Shown here: positions 17,798 through 26,656 of the stretch, piece by piece
Layout of the letters: each line of letters opens with the position of its first letter
Numbering within the stretch: the stretch's first letter is position 1
From: Caulobacter vibrioides
Lineage (GTDB): Bacteria; Pseudomonadota; Alphaproteobacteria; Caulobacterales; Caulobacteraceae
DNA: 64,000 nt
Assembly (NCBI RefSeq): GCF_002310375.3
Contig: NZ_CP023315.3
Span: forward strand, 1,240,001 to 1,304,000
Direction: 5' to 3'
Notes under the pieces: model-generated
What the model was told of the DNA's origin: nothing
Database searches by the model: none
The model's input: only the letters and a program-made list of their open reading frames with translations
Made by a program: the position numbers and the translations under genes

Positions 17798-18961
17798 ATG
17801 TCGGGATTCTGGTTGACCGAGGAACAAGAGGCCATCCGCGAGGGCGTGGCCAAGGTCTGCGCGGCGTTTGACGACGAGTACTGGCGCCGCACCGACGAGA
17901 CGGGTGAGTTCCCCGAGGCGTTCGTCGCCGCCATCGCCGAAGGCGGCTGGCTGGGCGTGGCCATGCCGGAAAGCGTGGGCGGCGCGGGTCTTGGCCTTAC
18001 CGAGGCGGCGGTGATGATGCAGACGGTCGCCCAGTCGGGAGCCGGTTTCTCGGGCGCCTCGGCGATCCACCTCAACATCTTCGGCCCGATGCCGCTGGTG
18101 AAGTTCGGCTCAGACGAGCAACGCAACCGCCTGCTGCCCCGGATCATTTCGGGCGAGGACAAGATGTGCTTCGCCGTCACCGAGCCGAACTCGGGCCTCG
18201 ACACCTCGAGCCTGGAGACCCGGGCCGAGAAGGTCGACGGCGGCTACCGCCTGAACGGTCGCAAGATCTGGACGACCGGCGCCCAGCGCGCCAACAAGAT
18301 CCTGATCATCGCGCGGACGACGCCCAAGGATCAGTGCGCCAAGCCGCACCAAGGTCTGTCGCTGTTCTATACCGACCGCGAGAAGATCGAGGCCAAGCCG
18401 ATCCCGAAGATGGGGCGCAAGGCCGTCGAATGTAACATGCTCTTTATCGAGGACCTGTTCGTCCCGGCGCAGGATCTGGTCGGCGAGGAGGGCAAGGGCT
18501 TCCAGTACCTGCTGCACGGTCTCAACCCCGAGCGGGTGCTGTTCGCCGTCGAAGCTATCGGCCTTGGCCGCGCGGCCCTGGCCAAGGCGACCACCTACGC
18601 CAATGAGCGGATCGTCTTTGGTCGTCCGATCGGTCAGAACCAGGGCGTGGCCCATCCGCTGGCCAAGTCGTGGGCCGAGCTCGAGGCCGCCAACCTGTTG
18701 GCCTTCAAGGCCGCCTCGCTCTACGACCAGGGCAAGGATTGCGGGGCCGAAGCCAACGCCGCCAAGTATCTGGGCGCCGAGGCCGGGTTCCATGCCTGCG
18801 AGGCGTCGGTGCTGGCGCATGGCGGCATGGGCTACGCCAAGGAGTACGACGTCGAGCGCTACTTCCGCGAAGCGATGATCGCGCGCATCGCCCCCGTCAG
18901 CCGGGAAATGATCCTGAACTTCATCGCCGAGCGCGTTCTCGGCCTGCCCAAGAGCTACTAG
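17798..18961 (+). CDS. Acyl-CoA dehydrogenase family protein
   Basis: 387 residues, the usual length, with a GGGGAG ribosome site. It has 'CFAVTEPNSGLDTSSLETRA' (FAD/substrate segment), 'RIVFGRPIGQNQGVAHPLA' and 'HGGMGYAKEYDVERYFREA', marking the acyl-CoA dehydrogenase fold, a homotetrameric flavoenzyme of beta-oxidation or related pathways. The place of the usual catalytic Glu (YEGT in medium-chain enzymes) reads 'RIAPVSREM', so the base is elsewhere, as in isovaleryl-CoA-type enzymes, or is absent. The substrate cannot be told. Confidence 0.88.
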   Translation: MSGFWLTEEQEAIREGVAKVCAAFDDEYWRRTDETGEFPEAFVAAIAEGGWLGVAMPESVGGAGLGLTEAAVMMQTVAQSGAGFSGASAIHLNIFGPMPLVKFGSDEQRNRLLPRIISGEDKMCFAVTEPNSGLDTSSLETRAEKVDGGYRLNGRKIWTTGAQRANKILIIARTTPKDQCAKPHQGLSLFYTDREKIEAKPIPKMGRKAVECNMLFIEDLFVPAQDLVGEEGKGFQYLLHGLNPERVLFAVEAIGLGRAALAKATTYANERIVFGRPIGQNQGVAHPLAKSWAELEAANLLAFKAASLYDQGKDCGAEANAAKYLGAEAGFHACEASVLAHGGMGYAKEYDVERYFREAMIARIAPVSREMILNFIAERVLGLPKSY

Positions 18962-18971
18962 GAAAGAAGAC

Positions 18972-19004
18972 GGCCGGGCCGCAAGGAAGGTTTGCGACCC
19001 GGCC
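18972..19004 (+). terminator. Hairpin after the acyl-CoA dehydrogenase gene
   Basis: Stem GGCCGGGCCGCAA / TTGCGACCCGGCC with one C-A mismatch and a 7-base loop, 11 bases after the stop. There is no T-run. It probably ends transcription between two convergent genes. Confidence 0.6.
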
Positions 19005-19047
19005 TCCGCTTCAGCGCCGAAGGCAGGGCGTCTGCGTCATGGGGCTG

Positions 19048-19770
19048 TCAGGCGCCCGCGTTGAAGCGGATGGGGATGCGAACCGTCGCGCCGTCGACCG
19101 GCTCGCCGTTCTCGGTCTGTGGCTTCATCTTGAAGAAGCGCGAGATCTTGAGCGCGGCGCTTCCGAAGCCCTCGTCGGCCGGTGACTCCGCCGCGATGAC
19201 GCAGTCCCGCACCGTTCCATTGAGCGCGACGACGCAGCTCAGCGTCGCCCATCCCGACAGACCTCGGCGCTGAGCGCTTTCGGGGTAGTAGCGGGCCATC
19301 TCATCGGCTGAGGGAATCCGCTGCCAGTTGGCGCTCGTGATCACCTTTGGCGGCGGCTGAGGCGGTGCCGGCGGTGTCGTGACCGTCGGCGTCAGGGTCG
19401 TGATCGGCCCCGGGGCGGGCGGACCGTCCGGAACAATCCTTGGATCGGCGATCAGCGGCGGTGGCGTTTCAAAGGGCGTCGGAACAGGGATGTGGAGCTT
19501 CGGCGCGGTGACCGCCGGCGGCGGCTTTTCGGTCGGCGGCGGCGGGGGAGGCGGCTTCGGGGTGAAGGGCACGGTTTCGACGATGAAACCGGTATCCGGC
19601 GCCATTGGCGGCATCGGCTGCGTCCACTTTTGGTAGGCGAGGTATCCGATCAGCGCGATATGCAGCGCACCGGACACACCTAGCCCGATCAGCAGCACCT
19701 TGGCGGGTTTGCGCGGCGCGTCATCCAGTCCCGGGATGCCGGAGCCGTTGGGGTGCAGAGCCAGAGCCAT
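19048..19770 (-). CDS. Second TonB-family energy transducer
   Basis: 240 residues with the same plan as the TonB at 11621: a membrane anchor ('[25 protein letters not shown]'), a proline-rich spacer ('[17 protein letters not shown]'), and a C-terminal TonB domain ('[20 protein letters not shown]'). The C-terminal domains share the '[16 protein letters not shown]' and '[18 protein letters not shown]' blocks, so the two are paralogues about 7 kb apart. This copy has no exbBD partner and may share the ExbBD complex, serving a subset of receptors. Confidence 0.9.
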   Translation of the reverse strand: MALALHPNGSGIPGLDDAPRKPAKVLLIGLGVSGALHIALIGYLAYQKWTQPMPPMAPDTGFIVETVPFTPKPPPPPPPTEKPPPAVTAPKLHIPVPTPFETPPPLIADPRIVPDGPPAPGPITTLTPTVTTPPAPPQPPPKVITSANWQRIPSADEMARYYPESAQRRGLSGWATLSCVVALNGTVRDCVIAAESPADEGFGSAALKISRFFKMKPQTENGEPVDGATVRIPIRFNAGA

Positions 19771-19923
19771 GTCGACCTCTCATTGGAAATTACGACTGTA
19801 GGATAAGGTCAGCACGGCGTAGCGCCGCTGTAAATTGACAATCGTAATCTATTGGTCGATTTTTCTTACAAGCGTAAGTCCGTGGTGGGCGCGCGCTCTC
19901 GTCGCACCCGCGGATCAACGTGG

Positions 19924-19938
19924 TTAATCGTGGATTAA
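19924..19938 (+). promoter_or_regulatory. CtrA-type binding box TTAA-N7-TTAA
   Basis: TTAA (19924-19927), spacer TCGTGGA, TTAA (19935-19938) followed by CC, which matches the established Caulobacter CtrA site TTAA-N7-TTAAC. It also sits in a perfect inverted repeat GGTTAAT-N5-ATTAACC. It touches the start codon of the transglycosylase gene, so CtrA may repress there, or the true start may be further downstream; control of the divergent TonB gene is also possible. Confidence 0.7.
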
Positions 19939-19940
19939 CC

Positions 19941-20831
19941 ATGATCGGCGACTCCTGGGTCATGCCCGCCGTCAACTCCCTCCGCAACGTCGTCGAGTCG
20001 GCGATCCAGCGCGCGTCGAACGCGACGGGGGTCGACTTCACGTTCCTGATGGGCACGGCCAAGCGCGAGAGCGGTTTCAATCCCGGCGCAAAGGCCAGGA
20101 CCTCATCGGCGTCCGGTCTCTTCCAGTTCGTCGACCAAACCTGGCTGGCCACGCTGAAGAAGCACGGCTCCAAATACGGCTACGCGCGGTACGCTGATCT
20201 GATCAGCCAAGGGGCCGACGGGCGCTACCGGGTCGAGGGTGATGAGGCGCGAAAGGCGGTTCTGGGTCTGAAGATGGATCCGCACGCCGCCTCCCTGATG
20301 GCCGGCGAGCTGGCGTCGGATCACGCCTCCTACCTGCGCGGCCGCGTCGGGCGCACGCCCACGGCGGGGGAGCTCTACGCCGCCCACTTCCTGGGGCCGC
20401 AAGGCTCGGCGCGCCTGATCCAGGCCGTTTCGGTCTCGCCCACCGCCAACGCCGCCGCGATGTTCCCGGAAGCCGCCCAGGCCAACCGCTCGATCTTCTA
20501 CCGCGACGGGCGACCCGCGACGGTGGGCGAGCTCTACGCCAACCTGACCAAGACCGGCGGCGCCACCCGCGTCACCGACCCCGCTCAGGCGCGCGACGCG
20601 TCTGGCGATCAAGGCTTCATCCAATACGCCAGCGGACGGCGATTGGAGCGCATTCGCCAGCAAGAGGCTGTCGTGGACCTGATCCTGCGGGGTTCGCAGG
20701 ATATCGGCAGCCCGTTCGGGGACTCCAAAGGTTCCGGCATGGGCGCGGGTCAGCGCCTGGCCAGTTCGATGTTCTCCGCCGAGATGCTGCGGGTGCTGGC
20801 CGAGGCCAACGACAAGGTCAAGCAGCGCTGA
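19941..20831 (+). CDS. Lytic transglycosylase-like protein, probably cell-cycle controlled
   Basis: 296 residues from the ATG at 19941. An SLT-type fold is indicated by 'FLMGTAKRESGFNPGAKARTSSASGLFQF', whose Glu43 is the likely catalytic acid, then 'TWLATLKKHG' and 'GELYAAHFLGPQGSARLI'. These enzymes cleave glycan strands to make room for envelope machines. No signal peptide is evident. The CtrA box upstream suggests flagellum, pilus or division timing; comparison with Caulobacter PleA would be informative. Starts at 19920 (GTG) and 19962 (ATG) are alternatives. Its 3' end overlaps the convergent CoA-transferase gene by 14 bases. Confidence 0.82.
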   Translation: MIGDSWVMPAVNSLRNVVESAIQRASNATGVDFTFLMGTAKRESGFNPGAKARTSSASGLFQFVDQTWLATLKKHGSKYGYARYADLISQGADGRYRVEGDEARKAVLGLKMDPHAASLMAGELASDHASYLRGRVGRTPTAGELYAAHFLGPQGSARLIQAVSVSPTANAAAMFPEAAQANRSIFYRDGRPATVGELYANLTKTGGATRVTDPAQARDASGDQGFIQYASGRRLERIRQQEAVVDLILRGSQDIGSPFGDSKGSGMGAGQRLASSMFSAEMLRVLAEANDKVKQR

Positions 20832-22008
20832 CCTTGGTCAAGGCCGCGACCTGATCTTCTGACCAGCCCAGCTCTCGGAACACCGCCGCCGTATCCGCGC
20901 CAAGCTTGGGGGCGGGGCCGCGTGGGCCGTCCTGCGCTCCCGGGAAGCGCGCCGGCGCCGCCGGAGCCTTGAACGTTCCGCCTGCGCCGTCCGGGGTCTC
21001 GACAAAACATCCCGCCGCCTCGGCCTGGGCGTCCAGCGCCAACTCACGCGGGGTCTGGTAGGGCGCCCAGGTGATATCGCCAGCGTCCAGCGCGGCGGCG
21101 GCGGCCTCATAGGTCATGGCGCCGAACGCTTCGTCGAGAATGTCGACCAGAGCCTGCCCGTGTTCCCGCCGCGCCTTGGCGGAGCCAAAGCGGGGGTCGT
21201 CGACCAGCTCCGACCGTCCGGCGGCGGCGGCGATCCGCGGCCAGTCGACGGAGCCCTGCCGAGGCAGCAAGCAGATCCAGCGGCCGTCTGCGGTCATGTA
21301 GAAGTTCGCAAGCGGCTGGACGGCCTCGCGGCGCCCCCGCGTCGAGGCCAGTTTCCCGAACCGCAGCTGGATCGCCATGTCCGACCCGATCGCATAGACG
21401 CCGGTGCGCAGCAGCGAGGTCTCGACCAGCCGGCCAACGCCCGTGCGCGTGCGTTCGTGAACCGCCGCCAGGATCGCGGACACGGTCGCCAGAGAGGTCA
21501 CATGGTCGCCCATGCCGGTCCGGATCGGGAAAGGTTCGGCTCCCTTGGGCGCGGTGATCGCGCCGACACCCGCGCGCGACCAGAAGGCGGCGACGTCCAT
21601 GCCCGGCTTGTCCGCATCGGGCCCCGTCAGGCCATAGCCCGAAAGGCTGCAGTAGATCAGCCGCGGATTGACGGCCTTGAGCGCCTCATAGTCCAGGCCC
21701 GCCCGGGCCAGCGCCGCCGCCCGCACATTGGTCAGGAAGATGTCGGCGGTGGCCACCAGCGCCTTCAGCGCCTCACGGCCAAGCTCGCTGCGGATATCCA
21801 GCACAACAGCCCGCTTGCCGCGATTGTCGAGTTCGAAGACCGGGTTGGCGTCCTGGTCCGAGCCGATGGTGTCGAAGAACCGCCGCATCGGATCGCCCTC
21901 GGGCGACTCCACCTTGATGACGTCCGCGCCCCAATCGGCCATGACGCCGGCGGCGCCGGGGGCGGCGATGTAGGTCGCCAGTTCAACGACGCGCAGGCCT
22001 TCCAGCAT
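20818..22008 (-). CDS. CaiB/BaiF family (class III) CoA-transferase
   Basis: 396 residues, the usual length. 'LEGLRVVELATYIAAPGAAGVMADWGADVIKVE' is the classic N-terminus, and 'GMDVAAFWSRAGV' holds the catalytic Asp that forms the acyl anhydride with substrate. 'YCSLSGYGLTGPDADKPG' is also present. It moves CoA between organic acids, or racemises acyl-CoA as in AMACR. The specific acid is unknown. Its tail overlaps the transglycosylase gene on the other strand by 14 bases. Confidence 0.92.
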   Translation of the reverse strand: MLEGLRVVELATYIAAPGAAGVMADWGADVIKVESPEGDPMRRFFDTIGSDQDANPVFELDNRGKRAVVLDIRSELGREALKALVATADIFLTNVRAAALARAGLDYEALKAVNPRLIYCSLSGYGLTGPDADKPGMDVAAFWSRAGVGAITAPKGAEPFPIRTGMGDHVTSLATVSAILAAVHERTRTGVGRLVETSLLRTGVYAIGSDMAIQLRFGKLASTRGRREAVQPLANFYMTADGRWICLLPRQGSVDWPRIAAAAGRSELVDDPRFGSAKARREHGQALVDILDEAFGAMTYEAAAAALDAGDITWAPYQTPRELALDAQAEAAGCFVETPDGAGGTFKAPAAPARFPGAQDGPRGPAPKLGADTAAVFRELGWSEDQVAALTKVSAA

Positions 22009-22093
22009 CGCTTCCTCCCATATCTTATCGTTGCCGGGGAGGATGGGCGAGGGCGGTCGTCGAGGGAAGGCTTACCCTGCGGTACGTGTGGGA

Positions 22094-23887
22094 TCAGGCG
22101 GCCGCCTTGGCGGGATCGCTGCGATCGAGGGCGGCGGCGTCGGCGAGGGCTCGCGCCACGCCAGCCACGCTGACAGGCTTGCGCAGGATGATATCGGCCC
22201 CAGCTTCCAGGAACTCGGCGGCCTCTTCGGCCTCGCCGTCGATGATCGCGACGATCGGGGTCGACTGGTTGGGTCCCTCGCCTTGGCGCAAGGTCGCCGC
22301 AGCCGAAGGCCCGTCCATCACCGGCATGCGGTGATCCAGCATCAGCAGGTCGAACTCGGCGATCTTGGCGAGGTCCGCCGCCCGGCGACCGTTCTGAGCA
22401 TGCACCACCTGATGGCCAAGCTGTTCCAGGACCGCGCGCAGCATAGCCGCGTTCAACGCATCATCCTCGGCGATCAGGACGCGCAGGGCTCGCGGCGCCC
22501 CCGGGGCTTCCATCGTGACGGTGTCGAGCTCTTCCTCAAGTTCGCTTTGGGCGGTCGGATCGAAGGGCAGCGTCAGCGTGAAGCAACTGCCCACGCCAAC
22601 CGCGCTGCGGGCGTCCAGCGCACCGCCCATCAGGCGGGCCAGTTGACGGGCCAGCGACAGTCCAAGGCCGGCGCCGTTCACCCCGGCGCCGGTGCGTTCA
22701 ACGCGGCGGAAGGGTTCGAAGGCCTGCTCCATCTCTTCGCTGGAGAGGCCCGGACCGGTATCGGCCACCTCGATCGCGATGAGCTCGCCGCGGACCTCCA
22801 GTCGCACTTCGACCCGGCCGCGCACGGTGTATTTGATCGCGTTCCCCAGCAGATTCGAGACGACCTGCCGGGTGCGCAGCGCGTCCGCGATCACCGCGCC
22901 CCTGGCGGGACCGCGCAGCAGCGGATCGATGTGCACCGACAACTCCAGGCCCTTGGTGGCCGCATGCGGCTTGTCCAGAAGGGTCAGGTCCTGCACTAGG
23001 CGGACGGGGTCGAAGGGGTGGGCGTCAACCTGCAGTCGGCCGGATTCGGCGGTCTCAGAGTCGAGCGTCGCATTGAGCACGGCGATCAGGTCTTGGGCCG
23101 CGTCGAGCGCTGCGTTGAGCTGCTCGCGCGAGGGGGCGGCTCGACCGCCTCGCCCGGCGGCGGCGGCCAGGACGTGGGTGACGCCTGTCAGCCCGTTACG
23201 AATTTCATGGCTCAGGGTCGCGACGATATCGGACTTCGAGCGCGCCGTGCGTTCGGCTTCCTCCAGAACCCGGAGGCGCTCGTCGACGAGTTGCTCGTGC
23301 GCGATCGCCAGGTCGTGCTGGCGGCGGAACATGCGGTTGAGGATCAGCGCCAAGGTCATGGCCAGCGCCGTCGCCCCGAAGGTCAGCTCGCCGGCCAGGC
23401 GGCTATCGGTCTGGGAGAACTGCGCCACCAGTGGGCCCGCGGCGGCCACCGGCGCGATGATCAAGAGGCCCGGCATATAGGGCGCGGCGAAGAACGTGCA
23501 CAGCACGGCCCCAGCGGTGGCGAGCAACAGAAGCGTTTCTCGGGCGGGACCCGCGCCGTGCGCGAAGATCGAAATCTGGACAACCGCCAGCGCCCAGAGC
23601 ACGCCGCACAGGACGTGCACGCGGGCTCGCCGCGCCAAATCTTGCGACGGTTCGTCGCGCAGCCAGTTCACCGCAGCGTAGAAGGCGCCCCAATTGATCG
23701 CGAAGACAACAAAGCTGGCGGTCATCCAGAGCGGATTGGCCGCGAACGATCCGACCCAGACGAACAGGGGCAGGCTGACCGCGAAAACCCCAAGGGCGTA
23801 AGGCAATAGCGCGGCCTGGGCGTCCAGGGCTTTGACCACCTGGGCGCCGTCCGTGGGTGTCACTGCTAGGCGGCGCTCGGCGATCAA
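22094..23887 (-). CDS. Hybrid sensor histidine kinase with C-terminal receiver
   Basis: 597 residues. Residues about 28-185 hold six hydrophobic spans, so sensing is within the membrane. A HisKA domain carries His227 ('ATLSHEIRNGLTGV'); an HATPase domain carries the N-box 'NLLGNAIKYT', 'DTGPG' (Asp376) and 'GAGLGLSLA'; a receiver domain from about 468 carries Asp518 ('LLMLDHRMPVMDG'). The start codon is TTG, chosen because GAGAGGAG lies 7 bases upstream. The signal and the output partner are unknown; no separate response regulator lies next to it. Confidence 0.92.
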   Translation of the reverse strand: MIAERRLAVTPTDGAQVVKALDAQAALLPYALGVFAVSLPLFVWVGSFAANPLWMTASFVVFAINWGAFYAAVNWLRDEPSQDLARRARVHVLCGVLWALAVVQISIFAHGAGPARETLLLLATAGAVLCTFFAAPYMPGLLIIAPVAAAGPLVAQFSQTDSRLAGELTFGATALAMTLALILNRMFRRQHDLAIAHEQLVDERLRVLEEAERTARSKSDIVATLSHEIRNGLTGVTHVLAAAAGRGGRAAPSREQLNAALDAAQDLIAVLNATLDSETAESGRLQVDAHPFDPVRLVQDLTLLDKPHAATKGLELSVHIDPLLRGPARGAVIADALRTRQVVSNLLGNAIKYTVRGRVEVRLEVRGELIAIEVADTGPGLSSEEMEQAFEPFRRVERTGAGVNGAGLGLSLARQLARLMGGALDARSAVGVGSCFTLTLPFDPTAQSELEEELDTVTMEAPGAPRALRVLIAEDDALNAAMLRAVLEQLGHQVVHAQNGRRAADLAKIAEFDLLMLDHRMPVMDGPSAAATLRQGEGPNQSTPIVAIIDGEAEEAAEFLEAGADIILRKPVSVAGVARALADAAALDRSDPAKAAA

Positions 23888-24040
23888 GATCGCGCTCCTC
23901 TCGGTTGAGGCGGCACCCTAGTCGAGCGTGGTTTGCGCCCCGTTACGGGTTATCGTTAATCCACAGCTTCCTGGCGCAAACAATCATTAAGCCTAACCGT
24001 CGAATATGCGACTCTACGCATAGCTCCCTGCGGGCGAACC

Positions 24041-25174
24041 ATGGCCACCACACGCGCTGCACTCACCGACGCCGACATTCGCATGCTCGTTAAGGGCGCG
24101 ACGCCTGACGAGCGCGCTCTGGCGGCGCACAAGCTCTGTCGCAGCATCGATCGCTCGGTCTTGACCGAGGAGGAGCGCGAGGTCGCGCACGATATCCTCC
24201 GCGTGATGGCCGCCGACGCCGCCGAGCTGGTGCGTCGGGCCATGGCCGTGACGCTGAAGAACTCGCTCGCCTTGCCGCCGGACGTCGCCAACCGACTGGC
24301 GCGCGACGTCGAAAGCGTCAGCCTGCCGATCATCAGCTTTTCGCCCGTCTTCACCGACACCGATCTCGCCGAGATCGTGAAGGTTGGCGGACCAGTGCGC
24401 CAGATGGCGGTCGCCAAGCGTCCCAAGCTGTCGAGCAAGATCACGACGCTGCTGGTCGAGCAGGGCGGCGAGGACGTGGTCGCGACCGTCTGCGCCAACG
24501 ACAATGCGCGCTTCTCGGAAGTCGCGCTGCAGAAGGCGCTCGACCGGTTCTCCAAGTCCGAGCAGGTGCTGCAGGCTGTCGCCTACAGGTCGGCCTTGCC
24601 GCTGGCGGTCACCGAGCGCCTGATCGACATGGTCGGCGAGCAGCTGCGCGACCACATCCTGACCAGCCATGCGCTGTCGCCCGAGCGCACCATGGAGCTG
24701 ATCCTTGGCGCGACCGAGCGCGCGACCATCGACCTGGTCGATCAAGCGGGCCGCGCCGCGGACCCCAAGGGGTTTGTCGCTCACCTGAACAAGATGGGAC
24801 GCCTGTCGCCATCGCTGATCCTGCGCGCCCTGGCGCATGGGCACATGACGTTCTTCGAGTGGGCCGTCGCCGAGCTGGCGGGCGTGCCGCACCACCGGAC
24901 CTGGTTGATGATCCACGACGCCGGGCCCTTGGGTCTGAAGGCCATCTGCGAGCGCGCTGGCCTGCCGTCGCGCCTCTATTCGGCGTTCCGGGCTGGGGTC
25001 GACGCCTTCCATGGACTGGACTTCGATGGCGGCGCGCACGATCGCGAGCGCTTCCAGGAGCACATGATCCAGCGGTTCCTGACCTCGTCTCACATCGCCT
25101 CGCGCGAGGACAGCGAGTACCTGCTCGAGCGCATGGACCGCAGCGCCAGCAAGCGCCGCGCCCAGTCGGCCTGA
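24041..25174 (+). CDS. DUF2336 domain protein
   Basis: 377 residues, mostly helical and repeat-like ('SVLTEEEREVAHDILRVMAADAAELVRRAMA', 'GPVRQMAVAKRPKLSSKITTLLVEQG'). This matches DUF2336, a HEAT-like alphaproteobacterial family of unknown function. Soluble. It is divergent from the histidine kinase across 153 bases, so the two could share regulation, and DUF2336 proteins are plausible signalling scaffolds. That link is inference. Confidence 0.85.
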   Translation: MATTRAALTDADIRMLVKGATPDERALAAHKLCRSIDRSVLTEEEREVAHDILRVMAADAAELVRRAMAVTLKNSLALPPDVANRLARDVESVSLPIISFSPVFTDTDLAEIVKVGGPVRQMAVAKRPKLSSKITTLLVEQGGEDVVATVCANDNARFSEVALQKALDRFSKSEQVLQAVAYRSALPLAVTERLIDMVGEQLRDHILTSHALSPERTMELILGATERATIDLVDQAGRAADPKGFVAHLNKMGRLSPSLILRALAHGHMTFFEWAVAELAGVPHHRTWLMIHDAGPLGLKAICERAGLPSRLYSAFRAGVDAFHGLDFDGGAHDRERFQEHMIQRFLTSSHIASREDSEYLLERMDRSASKRRAQSA

Positions 25175-25244
25175 CTCGACGAAACCTAACAGTTGTTCGA
25201 AAGGGGTCTGGGCAAGCGTCGCCGCCGGCGCCAGACTTCTTGGC

Positions 25245-26009
25245 ATGTCTGAGTCATCCCTAAGCCCGATCCGACCCGCCGCGACCATACTGCTGCTTCG
25301 AGACGCGCCGACGTTCGAGGTCTTGATGGTCAAGCGGCACCACCAGATCGATTTCGCGGCGGGCGCGTTGGTTTTCCCGGGCGGCAAGAGCCACCAAGGC
25401 GATAGCGATCCGCGCTGGCGTGATCTGGCGATCGGCTTCGATGTCGCCGACCAGGACGGCGCGGCCTTGCGCATCGCCGCGCTGCGCGAGGCTTATGAAG
25501 AGGCCGGGATCCTGCTGGCCAGGGATCGCGACGGGGCGTTCTACGCGGGGGAGGCGGCCAAGGACATTCGCGCCGCCGTCGCCGAGGACAAGGTCAACTT
25601 CATCGACGTGGTCGAGGACTTGGGTCTCAAGCTCGACCTTTCGGCGCTGACGATCTTCGCGCGCTGGATCACGCCCAAGCTTATGCCCAAGCGTTTCGAC
25701 ACCTGGTTCTATGTCGCCCATGCGCCGCTGGCTCAGCAGGCGATCTGTGATGGCCACGAGGCGGTGGACGCCGAGTGGATCGCGCCGACCAGGGCGCTTG
25801 AGCTTGCGGCCTCGGGCGAGCGAAAGGTGATCTTCCCCACGCGCATGAACCTGCAACTGCTCGCCGAAAGCCAAGATCCGTCGGACGCGGTTGCCCGCTC
25901 GACGAGCCGCCCGCTGGTGACGGTCGAGCCCTGGGTCGACGGCGCGGTTCTGCGCATTCCCGAAGACGCCGGCTATGGCGCCGTGACCGAGCCTCTCGAG
26001 GCCCTCTAG
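25245..26009 (+). CDS. Nudix hydrolase, NUDT19/acyl-CoA diphosphatase type
   Basis: 254 residues. The Nudix box is split by a long insertion: 'LVFPGGK' then about 35 residues, then 'AALREAYEEAGILLAR' carrying the REXXEE metal-binding core. This arrangement is seen in NUDT7/NUDT19-like CoA and acyl-CoA diphosphatases. It probably cleaves CoA derivatives. Its TAG stop overlaps the stop of the convergent lipoprotein gene in the palindrome CTAG (26006-26009). Confidence 0.88.
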   Translation: MSESSLSPIRPAATILLLRDAPTFEVLMVKRHHQIDFAAGALVFPGGKSHQGDSDPRWRDLAIGFDVADQDGAALRIAALREAYEEAGILLARDRDGAFYAGEAAKDIRAAVAEDKVNFIDVVEDLGLKLDLSALTIFARWITPKLMPKRFDTWFYVAHAPLAQQAICDGHEAVDAEWIAPTRALELAASGERKVIFPTRMNLQLLAESQDPSDAVARSTSRPLVTVEPWVDGAVLRIPEDAGYGAVTEPLEAL

Positions 26010-26656
26010 TTCGGGCTCGCCGCCCCGCCGGCGTTGACCCAGGCCACGACCTCGCCCAGAACCTTGGCGGTCGCCTGATCATAGGCGGGAACGATCGCCG
26101 AGACGCGATTGTCGGCGGCCTTGACGCGGGCCTCGAACACCCGGTCGCTGACCAACGAGCGGTCCTGGTTCTTGGTGAGCACGCCACGGACGCGCACGAG
26201 CACCTCTGGCGCGGCCTTGGGGCCGTTGACGTACTGGGCCTCGAACGTCCGGACCTCCAGGCGCAACACAAGGTCCGCCTTCGCGATCTCGCCGCGTCCG
26301 ATCAGCCTGGCCCGGCCGGTGTCGGCCTGGAAGGCGCTGGCGACGGCCTCTTCGAACAGGACGGACGCGGGCGAGACCCACCGGGCGCCGGCGATGTAGG
26401 CGACCTCGCCCTGGGTGCTCGTCAGCAGACGATCGCCGGCCGAAGCGCGGGTGAAGACCGTCGGCGCCTTCAGCACGCCCAGAGCAGCGCCGCCCGGGCC
26501 CTTGGGGACGCTGACGTCCGCCCCGCCGAAACGATAGAGCGTCGCCGGCTCGGCCTCCGGGAAGACGCTGATGCAGGCCGAAAGGCTCAGGGCTAGGGCG
26601 GCGGCGGTGACGATCTTGGCGACCGCGCGCGGCGTCTTGCGGTTCATCGGGTTCAC
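26006..26656 (-). CDS. ABC-type transport auxiliary lipoprotein (Mla/Pqi type)
   Basis: 216 residues with a lipobox 'LSLSAC' at about residues 23-28, then a PqiC/DUF330-like domain ('ATLYRFGGADV', 'DRLLTSTQGEVAYIAGARWVSPA'). These lipoproteins sit in the outer-membrane inner leaflet and work with MCE transporters. Its ATG overlaps the end of the MCE gene, so it is the fourth gene of the operon that starts at 29539. Confidence 0.88.
   Translation of the reverse strand: MNPMNRKTPRAVAKIVTAAALALSLSACISVFPEAEPATLYRFGGADVSVPKGPGGAALGVLKAPTVFTRASAGDRLLTSTQGEVAYIAGARWVSPASVLFEEAVASAFQADTGRARLIGRGEIAKADLVLRLEVRTFEAQYVNGPKAAPEVLVRVRGVLTKNQDRSLVSDRVFEARVKAADNRVSAIVPAYDQATAKVLGEVVAWVNAGGAASPN

Noticed and set aside
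24014..25474. 486-residue frame antisense to the DUF2336 and Nudix genes
   Set aside because: Low-complexity His/Gln/Arg-rich translation, a shadow of two well-supported genes.
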